Source of the DNA: Sandarakinorhabdus rubra
Lineage (GTDB): Bacteria > Pseudomonadota > Alphaproteobacteria > Sphingomonadales > Sphingomonadaceae
DNA: 61,987 nt
Reading direction: 5' to 3'
Assembly: GCF_010994245.1 (NCBI RefSeq)
Contig: NZ_WMHO01000001.1
Span: 1-61,987 of the forward strand
Part shown: piece by piece, positions 9,177 through 18,467 of the stretch
Position numbering within the stretch: position 1 is the stretch's first letter
Layout of the letters: every line of letters begins with the position of its first letter
Position numbers and translations under genes: made by a program
Notes under the pieces: generated by a model
Databases searched by the model: none
Told to the model about the DNA's origin: nothing
The model's input: only the letters and a program-made list of their open reading frames with translations

Positions 9177-10247
9177 ATGCTCAACAAACAGCCCAAAGAC
9201 CCGATCAGCCCGCTGCCCCTCATTCCCCAGGATCTGCTGAAGAAGCACCGTGTGCTCGAGACGTTCGACACGCGCTTCCGCGCCTGCGCCCGGCTTCTTC
9301 AGGCCCTGTGGCGCGAGAGCCAGGGCTTGCCCATGGGGGTCTTCGAGCGCCCCAAGGCAGCCTCCCGGCGGATCGGGTCCCTGCTTGGGGCCACGGCTGC
9401 ACGGGCGGGCCGGAACTTCCTGACGCCCGCCGTCGCACATCTTGTGCGCCATGAGGTGGCCTACCAGGAACCCGGAGCACTCATTGCCCAGGAGCGGTTG
9501 TACGGGAACCTGCTGTCCTCGATGCCGCTCGCCTTCAATCTGTTCTCGCCCCTGCGGTTCAACCTTGACCGGGCCACCAAGGTCATTCGCAGCCTGATGC
9601 CCGACCTCGATCTCAAGTGCGTTTCGGCCGTCTGGTTCGAACACTCGCCGGGCAGGTTGGACGTTGACCTGACCGGGGACCGCAGCGCCTTCGACGTTGC
9701 GATAATCTACGAACGCTCGGACGGCCGAAACGGCTTCATCGGCTTCGAGGTGAAATACTCTGAAGCCATGGGCGACAGCGGCTCGGCAGAGCGCCATTCC
9801 CGTTATGACGATCTCGCCGACGCATCCGGTCTGTTCAAGGTCCCGACGTCAGTCGTGCTACGCGTCAACCCTCTCCAGCAGCTGTTCCGCGAACATCTGC
9901 TGGCGCAAGCGGCTCTGATGCGTGGGGATTGGGCGGAGTCGACATTCGTGTTGGTTGCCCCGCGTGACAACCTGCCGGTTCAGAACGCAGCCAAGCTTTA
10001 CGCGGCCCATCTGGTCAAGCCGGTGCCGGGGCAGGTGGCTTTCGTGAACATCACCCTCGAGCAGTTCATCGAGGCCATCGGCTGGGCCGGTGATGGCGAC
10101 TATGCCCTGGCGCTCTATGAACGTTACTGTGACTGGGCCCGCGTCCGGGACGCCGTTGAAGCCGCCCTGCGCGCCAAAGGGCAGCAGTGGCAGCTCAAAT
10201 CCGTGCGAACGGCGGCTCCGCTCCAGCTCGTTGCGAGGGCCGCGTGA
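9177..10247 (+). CDS. PD-(D/E)XK nuclease superfamily protein (356 aa)
   Basis: ATG 9177 follows TTGGAGACCTC. Around residues 155-200 the protein has SPGRLDVDLTGDRSAFDVAI and, a little later, GFIGFEVKYSEA, which give an Asp...Glu-x-Lys nuclease core. The N-terminal third is helical and basic. Its stop overlaps the start of the DUF2958 gene by 1 bp, so the two form an operon. I do not know the substrate. It could act on DNA in defence or in island maintenance. Confidence 0.65.
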   Translation: MLNKQPKDPISPLPLIPQDLLKKHRVLETFDTRFRACARLLQALWRESQGLPMGVFERPKAASRRIGSLLGATAARAGRNFLTPAVAHLVRHEVAYQEPGALIAQERLYGNLLSSMPLAFNLFSPLRFNLDRATKVIRSLMPDLDLKCVSAVWFEHSPGRLDVDLTGDRSAFDVAIIYERSDGRNGFIGFEVKYSEAMGDSGSAERHSRYDDLADASGLFKVPTSVVLRVNPLQQLFREHLLAQAALMRGDWAESTFVLVAPRDNLPVQNAAKLYAAHLVKPVPGQVAFVNITLEQFIEAIGWAGDGDYALALYERYCDWARVRDAVEAALRAKGQQWQLKSVRTAAPLQLVARAA

Positions 10248-10729
10248 TGGCACGGCCGCACTTCCTGACCGAGGAGCAGTGGAACCTGCTCCTTGCCAAC
10301 GGCAAACGTTCCGTTGCGGGCGACGACCTCGACCCCGCGCCAGTTGTGAAGCTCTTCACGCCTGACGCGGGCGCGACCTGGCTGCTCACCGAAGTCGACC
10401 CCGATGACGAGGATATCGCGTTTGGCCTGTGTGACCTTGGACTTGGCTGCCCCGAATTGGGGAGTGTCAGGCTCAGCGAGCTGTTGTCCATGCGGGGCCG
10501 GTTCGGGCTGCCGGTCGAGCGCGACCTTTGGTTCAAGTCCGACAAGCCAATCTCGGTGCATGCCGACTTGGCCCGCCAGGCGGGGCGCATCTGCGACAGC
10601 GACCAAGCGGGGCGCCACCTCGAATTCCTCGACATGAACAAGATCCAGGAAACCGGCGGGCGCTGGCCGCGGCGTAAGCGCCGTTCCATCGTGCCAGGAC
10701 CAAAGCCGGGATCTTCCGAAGCTTCGTGA
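10247..10729 (+). CDS. DUF2958 domain protein
   Basis: The protein starts at ATG 10247 on the last base of the preceding stop and has 160 residues. It matches DUF2958 by its opening (FLTEEQWNLLLANG), the central PVVKLFTPDAGATWLLTEVDP and the LCDLGLGCPELGSV stretch. DUF2958 proteins are small, of unknown function, and travel on plasmids and integrative elements, often near ArdC-type genes. An ArdC gene sits at the other end of this island. The C-terminal 30 residues are basic and look disordered. Confidence 0.8.
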   Translation: MARPHFLTEEQWNLLLANGKRSVAGDDLDPAPVVKLFTPDAGATWLLTEVDPDDEDIAFGLCDLGLGCPELGSVRLSELLSMRGRFGLPVERDLWFKSDKPISVHADLARQAGRICDSDQAGRHLEFLDMNKIQETGGRWPRRKRRSIVPGPKPGSSEAS

Positions 10730-10744
10730 TTGCTCGCTGCTCCG

Positions 10745-13700
10745 CTACGCAGCTTCAGCAGGCAGCACCGGGGCGATCCTGTGCAAGCAGAAGCCATCCT
10801 TGCCGACGGCCCGGTTTGCCAGATCGATCACGTGATCATGGTGGCTGAAGACGATCACCTGACTGGTTTGGGCCACCGTCGACAACGCCTGGAGCATTGC
10901 ACCCGCGCGTTCATCGTCAGCCGTGATGAGGAGATCATCGCAGATCAGGGGCAGGGACCCGGTGCCGGCACGTTCCTCGATTGAACCCAAGCGCAACGAC
11001 AGGAACAGCTGGTCTCGGGTGCCCTCGCTCATGCCCTGAGCATCGACCTCAGCTCCATCAGCGCGGACGCCAACGATGGTCGGGCGATCATTGCTGTCGT
11101 AAGCAATCCGCAGGCCCGCAAAAGCCCCACGAGTGACCTGAGCAAAAAGATTACCCGCACGCGCAATCAACGGTGCTTGCCGGGTCGCCCGGTGCTTGTT
11201 GATCAGCCACCGCAGCAGTGCCGCAGCGCTGGCAGCGTGAATGAACTTCTCTGCTTCCGCCGCCAGGGCTGCGCCCGCATCCGCGACGGCTTGCTGTGCT
11301 TCGGCTGCAGCGCTCGTGATGGCCGCGTCGTCCATTTGGCGATCGAGATCGTTCAACTCGCGGCCGATCGTCTCTCGCTCCGAATTGATCTCCGTTCGAC
11401 GCTCGGCAATCGCCTTTAGCCTTGCGGCCGCATCATCCTCGCCCATGGCCGCAACTTCGGCCCGCAGCTGCTCGAGGTCAGCGCCAGGAGCGAGCTCGGC
11501 AAGCTCTGATTTGGCCGCTGCCTCAAGCGCCTTGAGCTCTGCCTGCTGAGCATGTGCCAATAGCATGTCATCCAGGGCGGCTTCGTCCCGAACCCCGGCC
11601 AATTTCATGAGGTTGGTGATGGTACTTGCCACCACTGTCAGGCGGCGTTTGGCATCCGCCAAGTCATCCTCATGGCCCTTCAGATCGACCTCAAGCTTGG
11701 CGAGCGACTGCTCCGCCGCAATCGCCTTTGTCAGGTCGTCTGCCAGCTGACGGGCAGCAACGGCTGGATGATCGGAGGCTTCTCTGCCAAGGTTTATGAG
11801 CAGCGCCGCGACATCCGCGCAAAAGCTGTCGGTCAATATGGTCATGCTGTCTACTTGGTGGGCCAGCTGCCCACGCTTGATGATATCGGCAGAGACAGCT
11901 TCAAGAGCAGCGCTGGCGTCTTCCAAACCGCGAAGTCCAGCCGTTTCAGATAATGCGCCTTCCTGCAGAAGCGACGAGACGGTGGCTTTTCGCTCTGCCT
12001 CGGCCTTCTCGAGATCGCCCTTTTGGCGGGTCAGTGCTTTGGCGCGTTCGGCGTAGGTGCTGAGCTTTGTCGTTAGCTCTTTGCGTTGACTGTCGATCGC
12101 CTGGAGTGATGTCAGGCGGCGCTGTGCTTCGGCAATCAACGCCGTCCCTTCACCTAGCACCTCTGTGCCACTGCCGCGTAAGGCAGCAGCGAGGGCCGCG
12201 GTCGCTGTTGTCATTTCCTGCTGCAATCTCTCCAGGCTGCGCTTGGCGACCGCAGCCGTATCGATGGCTGCCAATGCCAGTTCGCGATTTGCCAGCCAGG
12301 TCGCAAAGTCTTCAGGCAGGATCGGCTCTGCGAACCCGAGTTTCTTGAGGGCCTTGGCCCAGCTTTCTTGCTCCCGTTCGAGCGACTGGCGATGTTGCTC
12401 GAGCCGTTCCTCAGCTTGCGTCTTGAGCGTCGTGGCTGCCTTAATCGCAGCTGTCATCGTGGCATGGTCTGCAACACGAGCTGCTTCCGCTGCCCGCCGG
12501 TCGACGAGCATATCGCTCTGGGTGATGGTTGCAGCGAGAGCATCGCCAGCCGCCGGGTCATCGCTCGAGCGTTCACGTCCCAGGCGGTGGCGCACATCCT
12601 GGAGTGCTGCGTCGCGCGCACCACGGGCCGCCGCAATCGCATCGGCGGTTGGAAGGGTTTCGCCAGCTTCGAGGGTCTGTAGACGCCTCTCGGCGTCAAC
12701 CAGTGCTTGTTGTTGAGCTCTTATCTCTTTCTCTTCTGCCGCAATGCCGGCCTGGGCGTCGGCCAGAACCTTGCGGACACGGTTGAGCTCGCCTTGCGCT
12801 GGCAAGATCATGGCTGCGAGCGCTTCTGCGTCCCCTTGCCAGGGCTGAAGCTTGCTCAGCTGTGCCCTTGCCTTTGTTGCCTTCTCCGCAGCATCGGCTT
12901 GTTGCAGCTGCAGATGCTTGGCGCCGTCTGAGGGGTAAGAGCGCACAGCCAGCTCAAGCGCTTCGAGGCCCATGACGGCAGGTAAACTGTCCAGCTGCGC
13001 TTGAACCTCATTCTGGTCCGCTGTCAGGCTGGCCAAATCGCGTTCGTAGCGAAGCCGGTCTTGCTTTGCATCTCGCTCCGCGCCCAAGTGATCCATCACC
13101 CGGCGGCGCCAGCCGGGCGACGGCAACGGCGCGTCTTTTGGCAGCATGGCGTCTACCCGTGCAGCGGCGATGCGTTCATCGCAGGACTTCAACTCCGCCT
13201 TGCGTCGTTGAAGATCCTCCATGGTCTTCTCGTAAACAGGGCGCCGCTCGCTCAGATCCTCAATCCGCGCTCTCGCCGCCAGCAGCTCCTTGGGCAGCTG
13301 AATCGCATCGATCGCGTCCTGCGCTTTGTCGCGAGCAGTCTCAGCCTTCACTTTGAGTTCTGTCGCGGTGTTCCGTTCCGCCCGTGCGGCCTGCAAGGTA
13401 CGGCCCGCATTTTCGGGTAGGGCAGGGACGTCTCCCATTTGGGCCAGGGACAGCTGAGCCGCTTCCAGGGTGCTGAGCGGGCGGCGCGCCCTGCCAATCC
13501 GCTGGAGCTTCGCCTGTTCCGTATCGAGCTCCTTCGCTTCCTCAATCAACGCCTCGCGCCGGTCGACAGCCTTGCTGCGTGCCGCCTTCAACTCTGCCAG
13601 CTCACTGTCGCTGAGTGCACTCTGTTTGACCTCGCTTGCGGCATCGCTGCGCTCACGCATCAGTTTGTTGATCACCGGGTTCTGACCGGCTGGCTTGAAC

Positions 13701-14212
13701 AGCGAACTTGCCAGCTCTTCGAGTGAAGTAAGTTGACTGCCGATGTTGGAAAGGCCTGTCCCGGCCTCCAGCACGATCCGTGCTGCATCGTCCTTGCCTT
13801 GCAGGATGGCTTCACCCCCCGCACGCAGCTGCGCATGATCGAGGCCGAACATTCGCTCGAAGACGCTGCGGTCAATGCCGGCAAGCAATGGGAGCAATGG
13901 ATCCTGTGCAAACGGCGTGCCGTCAGGACGCAGGAGGGTGTCCTTGTTGCCCTTGCGCCTTATCACATCGAGCCTGGTGCCATCTCGCTCAAGCACCGCC
14001 CGTAGCCGCAACTGGCTGTAGTCATATCGCCAGGCATGGGGCGTCTGGCCGGCGATGCCAAAGAACAGGTCGCTGATCGCCGCCAGCAGGGTCGACTTGC
14101 CCGCTTCATTCGGGCCAACCACCAGGTGGAGGTCCGGCTTACCGGCTCCGAAATCGAGGTACCGATCCGCAAAGCCACCGTAGCGGATCAGTTCCAGTCG
14201 GGAGAAGCGCAT
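10745..14212 (-). CDS. YhaN-type SMC/SbcC-like ATPase (AAA_27)
   Basis: The 1155-residue protein opens with a RecF/SbcC-like ATPase half: MRFSRLELIRYGGF, Walker A GPNEAGKST at residues 33-41 and the YhaN-type GLDHAQLRAGGEAILQG segment. A very long coiled-coil region follows. It closes with an ABC-type signature (MSEGTRDQLFLSLRL, near residue 1061), Walker B (LPLICDDLL) and an H-loop-like FSHHDH. It overlaps the metallophosphoesterase gene by 1 bp, the classic SbcCD/YhaO-YhaN pairing in which the ATPase opens DNA ends to the nuclease. A role in DNA-end processing or phage defence follows from the family. It is tail-to-tail with the DUF2958 gene. Confidence 0.88.
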   Translation of the reverse strand: MRFSRLELIRYGGFADRYLDFGAGKPDLHLVVGPNEAGKSTLLAAISDLFFGIAGQTPHAWRYDYSQLRLRAVLERDGTRLDVIRRKGNKDTLLRPDGTPFAQDPLLPLLAGIDRSVFERMFGLDHAQLRAGGEAILQGKDDAARIVLEAGTGLSNIGSQLTSLEELASSLFKPAGQNPVINKLMRERSDAASEVKQSALSDSELAELKAARSKAVDRREALIEEAKELDTEQAKLQRIGRARRPLSTLEAAQLSLAQMGDVPALPENAGRTLQAARAERNTATELKVKAETARDKAQDAIDAIQLPKELLAARARIEDLSERRPVYEKTMEDLQRRKAELKSCDERIAAARVDAMLPKDAPLPSPGWRRRVMDHLGAERDAKQDRLRYERDLASLTADQNEVQAQLDSLPAVMGLEALELAVRSYPSDGAKHLQLQQADAAEKATKARAQLSKLQPWQGDAEALAAMILPAQGELNRVRKVLADAQAGIAAEEKEIRAQQQALVDAERRLQTLEAGETLPTADAIAAARGARDAALQDVRHRLGRERSSDDPAAGDALAATITQSDMLVDRRAAEAARVADHATMTAAIKAATTLKTQAEERLEQHRQSLEREQESWAKALKKLGFAEPILPEDFATWLANRELALAAIDTAAVAKRSLERLQQEMTTATAALAAALRGSGTEVLGEGTALIAEAQRRLTSLQAIDSQRKELTTKLSTYAERAKALTRQKGDLEKAEAERKATVSSLLQEGALSETAGLRGLEDASAALEAVSADIIKRGQLAHQVDSMTILTDSFCADVAALLINLGREASDHPAVAARQLADDLTKAIAAEQSLAKLEVDLKGHEDDLADAKRRLTVVASTITNLMKLAGVRDEAALDDMLLAHAQQAELKALEAAAKSELAELAPGADLEQLRAEVAAMGEDDAAARLKAIAERRTEINSERETIGRELNDLDRQMDDAAITSAAAEAQQAVADAGAALAAEAEKFIHAASAAALLRWLINKHRATRQAPLIARAGNLFAQVTRGAFAGLRIAYDSNDRPTIVGVRADGAEVDAQGMSEGTRDQLFLSLRLGSIEERAGTGSLPLICDDLLITADDERAGAMLQALSTVAQTSQVIVFSHHDHVIDLANRAVGKDGFCLHRIAPVLPAEAA

Positions 14213-15483
14213 CAGTCCTTCCCCCCAACGATTCGAGTTTCCACCGCCGCCAGTGCCGCCTGCAACAGCGCCTCATGGTCCTTGCTCTTCGCTGCTGAGA
14301 GCAGAGGTGATGCGTCACCCTCGAGGCTGAGGATGTCGGCAGGCAGCTTGGACATGAGCGGCGCCACCGCATCTGCGATGGCCGCCAGGCAATCCGGATC
14401 ATCTCCCGCACCGGCAAGCAGCTCGGCAATCTCGGCAGGCAGGCCGCTTGGCCCTGCCTCGTCCCCGCTATCCTCAACCCGAATCCGCTCAACCCAGATA
14501 TTGTCCGCCACGGCCTGACTGTGGCTGCGCACCTCAGCGTCGAACCATCCCGGATCGCTCGCCAGCTGGCGGGCAAGGGGCCCGTTGGCCGTAATGGTCA
14601 ACCGCGCCGCCGTTGGCCGGTCACCGACGTTGGTGAGCGCCTCTCTCAACTTGCTCTGGATCTCGGCCAAGACGTCTGCGGTGTTACGGGCACCCATGGC
14701 GTCAACAGCCGCGTGAGCCCACCGGACTTCATCGCAGGCCCGATGTTCAACGCTCCTGACCTCGCCCTCTTCAACCTTCACCACCACGGCACCCTTGGCA
14801 CCGGTCTCCCGGACATTGCGGCCCTGGGTGTTGCCTGGATACACAATCCACGGTTGCTGCGAACGAATGGCGTGCTCGTGGACATGTCCCAGCGCCCAAT
14901 AATCATGGCCCGCCGCCTGCAGTTCGCCGACCGTGCAGGGGGCATAAGAGGCATGGCTGGGGTGCCCTTCGAGCGCTGTGTGGAGGATGGCCAAGTTGAA
15001 GAGGCCCTTCTCAGGCGGCTTGTAGGTTGAAGCGATGTTCTCGAACGTATGCGCCTCTTTGTAGCTCCGGCCGTGAACCGCCACGCCTAGATCATCGAAC
15101 TTGACCGTTTCGCACTTGGCGTTGTTCAGTTTGTAGATCCCCTCAGTCGGCGTGAAATGCTTGCTGATCCGGCTTTCAGCGTCATGGTTGCCGAACGCGA
15201 TCACGGCTCTGATGCCCGCTCGGGTCAGCCGCGCCAGTTGAGAGAGAGCAAACTGGCCGGTGGATTGATCCTTCCAGGAGCCATCATAGAGGTCACCTGC
15301 AATCACCACGAAGGCCGCGCCTTCCTCGATTGCGAGGTCCACCACATTGCTGAAGGCGCGGCGCGTGGCCCCGCGCACGAGCTGGGAGAAGGCCGCGTCC
15401 TTCTGCGCCAATCCATTCAGCGGGCTGTCGAGGTGGATGTCGGCTGCATGGATGAAGGTGAAGTCCTTATTCATGCTGTGCAT
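14212..15483 (-). CDS. YhaO/SbcD-like metallophosphoesterase (DNA nuclease)
   Basis: The 423-residue protein carries the calcineurin-like phosphoesterase motifs in order: FIHAADIHLDSP (Asp-x-His), VIAGDLYDGSW, IAFGNHDAES and a GHVHEHA motif near residue 200. These ligate two metal ions in SbcD/Mre11-type nucleases. The start is 15483, or ATG three codons later at 15474. The first follows a GGGA. It is the promoter-proximal gene of the pair with the YhaN-like ATPase. Together they probably form a Mre11-Rad50-like complex on the nucleoid. Confidence 0.88.
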   Translation of the reverse strand: MHSMNKDFTFIHAADIHLDSPLNGLAQKDAAFSQLVRGATRRAFSNVVDLAIEEGAAFVVIAGDLYDGSWKDQSTGQFALSQLARLTRAGIRAVIAFGNHDAESRISKHFTPTEGIYKLNNAKCETVKFDDLGVAVHGRSYKEAHTFENIASTYKPPEKGLFNLAILHTALEGHPSHASYAPCTVGELQAAGHDYWALGHVHEHAIRSQQPWIVYPGNTQGRNVRETGAKGAVVVKVEEGEVRSVEHRACDEVRWAHAAVDAMGARNTADVLAEIQSKLREALTNVGDRPTAARLTITANGPLARQLASDPGWFDAEVRSHSQAVADNIWVERIRVEDSGDEAGPSGLPAEIAELLAGAGDDPDCLAAIADAVAPLMSKLPADILSLEGDASPLLSAAKSKDHEALLQAALAAVETRIVGGKD

Positions 15484-15582
15484 CTTATCCCAAAGGTTGG
15501 CGCGATAAAGCTTCTAACGGGCAGTTCCAAGACGCGGTAGAAACAGCTACGGATAGAACCGGCGAGTAGCGGCAGTTTTCAA

Positions 15583-15999
15583 TTATTCGCTTGTAGATGC
15601 CTTTAGCCTATTTATCTGCTCGAGCGTCATTTCTAACATGCAGGCTTGATAATTCACCTCGCCGCCAGGAGCTGAATCGCTGACTTCTTCAAACCGACAC
15701 CAGTTCTCCCTGAACGTTAGCCAACTGCGTTGCCCAACAACTAGCCTTGCTCGCGCGGCCTGATCACTCCTTGAGCGGAGGATGCCATATACGCGATTGA
15801 GAGTCTTATCTTGCCTAGCGAGTTCGTCGGCGTAGCAAGCTGCCCATTGAATGTCCTTGCCTGCCCCGAAATTAACTGACTCCATACAGTCATCGAACAT
15901 CTTCGACGCTTTCTGGCTGGCTCCACCTGTCTGCGCAATTGCACCCATCGGAGATGTCAAGGAAACGGCAACAACTAATAAAGGAACCAATTTTCTCAT
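15583..15999 (-). CDS. exported LprI-type (DUF1311) protein
   Basis: The start at 15999 (MRKLVPLLVV) has a strong purine-rich site (GAGGGGGGC) upstream and gives 138 residues. A signal peptide ends near AIAQ. The mature part matches the LprI/DUF1311 family, with conserved Cys in CMESVNFG, WAACYADE, ENWCRFEE and QACMLEMT, plus the LVVGQRSWLTFRENWC core. Proteins of this family are periplasmic or lipoprotein-like and one is reported to inhibit lysozyme. The neighbour upstream is another exported protein, so the pair may act in the envelope. Confidence 0.75.
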   Translation of the reverse strand: MRKLVPLLVVAVSLTSPMGAIAQTGGASQKASKMFDDCMESVNFGAGKDIQWAACYADELARQDKTLNRVYGILRSRSDQAARARLVVGQRSWLTFRENWCRFEEVSDSAPGGEVNYQACMLEMTLEQINRLKASTSE

Positions 16000-16072
16000 G
16001 ACGCGCCCCCCTCGTTGTAATGAATTAGCACTCAAGCAAAATAATCAGAACCGTGGGTCCGAATAAATACTA

Positions 16073-16915
16073 TTAGCATCCGCTCACGGGAGAAATTGAA
16101 CTAATGAAAACGCCGTTTTCACGGGCTTCTGTCTGGACAATTGCATCTCCGTTGCATGCCTTGGATCCGGCACGGTAACGATAGCGCACATAATATCCAC
16201 CCTCTGGCTGCTGCGATATTGAAACAAGCTTGAGCGGTTCGCTCAGGGCGCCATAAAAATCGCTCAGCGCGTCAGGCCGAAACGCAGGCCTGTTTCGCTT
16301 CTCAGGAATAATGATTTGCGATGCAGAAAACCCGTCAGCCCTTTCAAGGGCTAGGTAGAAATGTCTTACAACATCTTCTCCTTGGTCACGCAAAGGAAGC
16401 TGATTTTCAGCTTCATTGCCTGTAGAGGCGGCCTGCGTATCTGGCGTGAAAATGTCAGGGTCCATTTGATCAGTAACGGTATCCTCTTCCTCGTCGAGGC
16501 CCTTATTATCAGGCGCACTGGTAAGCGCCCCACTTTCATTGGCTCCATCGCCTATAGACCTTTGGAGCGGCTTCTCTCCCCTCGATAGCATCCCGTTGAT
16601 ATCGTCAGGCAGGAGATTTCTGACGTCATAGCCAAATGCTATCCTCCAATAGACACTGGAGCAGCTAATAAATGGGGGAATGTTCGGGTATTTTACCTTG
16701 ACTACCTCTTCTGCAATTTCGCCTTCGCCCGAACCGCTGACAGACATTGCGGCAGCACCAATGCGGACGAGCACATTTGCATCGTCATTCAGAGCAATTT
16801 CACGAAACACTCTTTTTTCAGTTGCAGCGCATGGGCCCGATGTCGATTCGGCGAGAATCGGGTAGCCGACAAGCATCAGCAACAAGACTAGTGCACTCGA
16901 AAATATGGCCTGCAC
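16073..16915 (-). CDS. exported hypothetical protein (280 aa)
   Basis: A signal peptide covers residues 1-22 (ALVLLLMLVGYPILAES). The mature part has an N-terminal stretch with two cysteines (PCAATEKR, FISCSSVYW) and an acidic, low-complexity middle. The C-terminal domain (VRHFYLALERADGFSAS ... GGYYVRYRYRAGSKAC) reads like an NTF2-like or similar alpha/beta fold and ends in Cys. Codon use is AT-richer than most neighbours. It precedes the LprI-type gene on the same strand. Function is unknown. Confidence 0.6.
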   Translation of the reverse strand: MQAIFSSALVLLLMLVGYPILAESTSGPCAATEKRVFREIALNDDANVLVRIGAAAMSVSGSGEGEIAEEVVKVKYPNIPPFISCSSVYWRIAFGYDVRNLLPDDINGMLSRGEKPLQRSIGDGANESGALTSAPDNKGLDEEEDTVTDQMDPDIFTPDTQAASTGNEAENQLPLRDQGEDVVRHFYLALERADGFSASQIIIPEKRNRPAFRPDALSDFYGALSEPLKLVSISQQPEGGYYVRYRYRAGSKACNGDAIVQTEARENGVFISSISPVSGC

Positions 16916-16973
16916 GATCGTCGATTCCCGTACAAATTGCCTGATCGTAGCTTTGGCCGCATGTGTCGCTGCA

Positions 16974-16992
16974 TAATACGACTCTCAATAGG
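16974..16992 (+). promoter_or_regulatory. sequence resembling a T7-type phage promoter
   Basis: TAATACGACTCTCAATAGG agrees with the T7 class III promoter core at all but two of its 19 positions (-6 and -4). It points at the DUF6946 gene that starts 164 bp downstream. This may be coincidence. It is listed because the match is long and oriented toward a probable defence gene. Confidence 0.2.
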
Positions 16993-17155
16993 TCCAAAGA
17001 CTGACGATTGGCGTTCTATATGTTGATGCTAAGATATCAGCAGCGCTTCCTGCAAGCGCCGATGTTTGAATGCAAATTTCGAGCTAAGTTGCCATCTTGG
17101 TGGGGCGTCTCAGCTCGCTGCGGGTGTGCTGAGAAGAGAATGGGAGCTTTTTCCG

Positions 17156-18439
17156 ATGACCAGCCTGGTATCGCTGCCGCGGGTGCACGTGCCGATCAAT
17201 CGGCCGGAAGACGTCATCCCTCATTTGGGATCTCCGACCCATTGGCAGCCCGGCCGGTCCGCGAAATGTGTCGCTGACAGCTGGTTCGGTTCAAACGCCA
17301 TTCCGGCATCTGTGACGGCTGTGCTGGACGGTGACCCCGTGTTCCGGTCAGCAACATTGCTCGATGCCTTCCTTGAGCGCGGTGTTGACCTGGGTGACGG
17401 CGCAAGGCCCAGTCAGACCGATCTGATGGCGATTGTTGGGCTGGAGGATGGCATTGGCATCCTGGCGGTTGAAGCCAAGGTCGATGAACCATTTGGGCCA
17501 ACCGTCCGGGAGTGGCTGCAAGCAAAGGACCGCGACGCCAGTCAGAAGTCTGAGCGCTTGGCAAGCCTATGTGCTCTGCTGGGCCTCAAGGCGGCCGACG
17601 TAGGTCAGCTGCGCTACCAGCTTTTGCACCGGACTGCGTCTGCTGTGCTCGAGGCCCGTCGCTACAGGGCCGGCCATGCCGCCATGCTCGTTCAAAGCTT
17701 CTGCCCCAAGGGCAGTTGGCACGGCGATTTTGCGGCCTTTGCGTCAGCGATGGGGATGGGCGAGGTGCACAGAGGGTCAATCAGTGCACCCAGAGACTGC
17801 GGCGGAGTGCAATTGCGCGTCGGCTGGGTTTCGGATCCTGTTGTGGGGCCATTTGTCCGGCTCAAGACCCCGCGAACCGTCAAGAGCCTGACCGAGCTGG
17901 GTCGTGAACGATTGTCGAAGTCGTTCTTCATGCGGGACATGCTCTATTCGGAAGTGGCCGCAATCCATGGGCTGAACAACGCGCCTGATGACCCACAGCT
18001 GGCCTTGGCGGCGGGCAGGGGGCTTTGCGAAATGCTGCTCGAGCCTCTCCAAGATCATTGGGGCCGGATCGCCATCCGCTCCGCATACCGCTCCTGCGAG
18101 GTGAATGGCTTCTGCAACGAGATGCAGCGGGCAGGAAAGGCGGGCTACACCTGCGCGTCCAACGAAGCCAACTATGCCAGCCATATTTGGGATCGGCGCG
18201 ACGCCGATGGGTTCATGGGCGCGACCGCATGCGTTGTTGTTCCATCGTTCTGGGAGGCGCATCGGTCGCCAGGAGATTGGCGCATGTTGGCGCGATGGAT
18301 CCACGAGAACCTGCCCCACGCGGGGTTATTCTTCTTCCCGACCTATTGGGCATTCAACATCAGCTGGTCGGAGAATCCGATGGCCGCGCGGACGATCAAC
18401 AGCTACGCTGAGCCGAAGGGACTGTGGGTGCCAAAGTGA
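17156..18439 (+). CDS. DUF6946 (PD-(D/E)XK-like) domain fused to a divergent M15-peptidase-like domain
   Basis: I choose ATG 17156 (MTSLVSLPRV) with GGGAGC upstream, giving 427 residues. The first half matches DUF6946, with SQTDLMAIVGL, GILAVEAKVDEPFGP, LRYQLLHRTASAV and LVQSFCPKGSWHGDF. The Asp...Glu-x-Lys spacing fits a nuclease-like core. The second half (IAIRSAYRSCEVN, NYASHIWDRRDADG, WIHENLPHAGLFFFP, FNISWSENP) resembles D-Ala-D-Ala carboxypeptidase/M15-type proteins, but I cannot see a full HxxxxxxD...HxH zinc set. The frame is unbroken, so this is a fusion and not two genes. It is probably cytosolic, since it has no signal peptide. Confidence 0.6.
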   Translation: MTSLVSLPRVHVPINRPEDVIPHLGSPTHWQPGRSAKCVADSWFGSNAIPASVTAVLDGDPVFRSATLLDAFLERGVDLGDGARPSQTDLMAIVGLEDGIGILAVEAKVDEPFGPTVREWLQAKDRDASQKSERLASLCALLGLKAADVGQLRYQLLHRTASAVLEARRYRAGHAAMLVQSFCPKGSWHGDFAAFASAMGMGEVHRGSISAPRDCGGVQLRVGWVSDPVVGPFVRLKTPRTVKSLTELGRERLSKSFFMRDMLYSEVAAIHGLNNAPDDPQLALAAGRGLCEMLLEPLQDHWGRIAIRSAYRSCEVNGFCNEMQRAGKAGYTCASNEANYASHIWDRRDADGFMGATACVVVPSFWEAHRSPGDWRMLARWIHENLPHAGLFFFPTYWAFNISWSENPMAARTINSYAEPKGLWVPK

Positions 18440-18467
18440 CAGGCGATAGTCGACAGTCAGTAACTGC

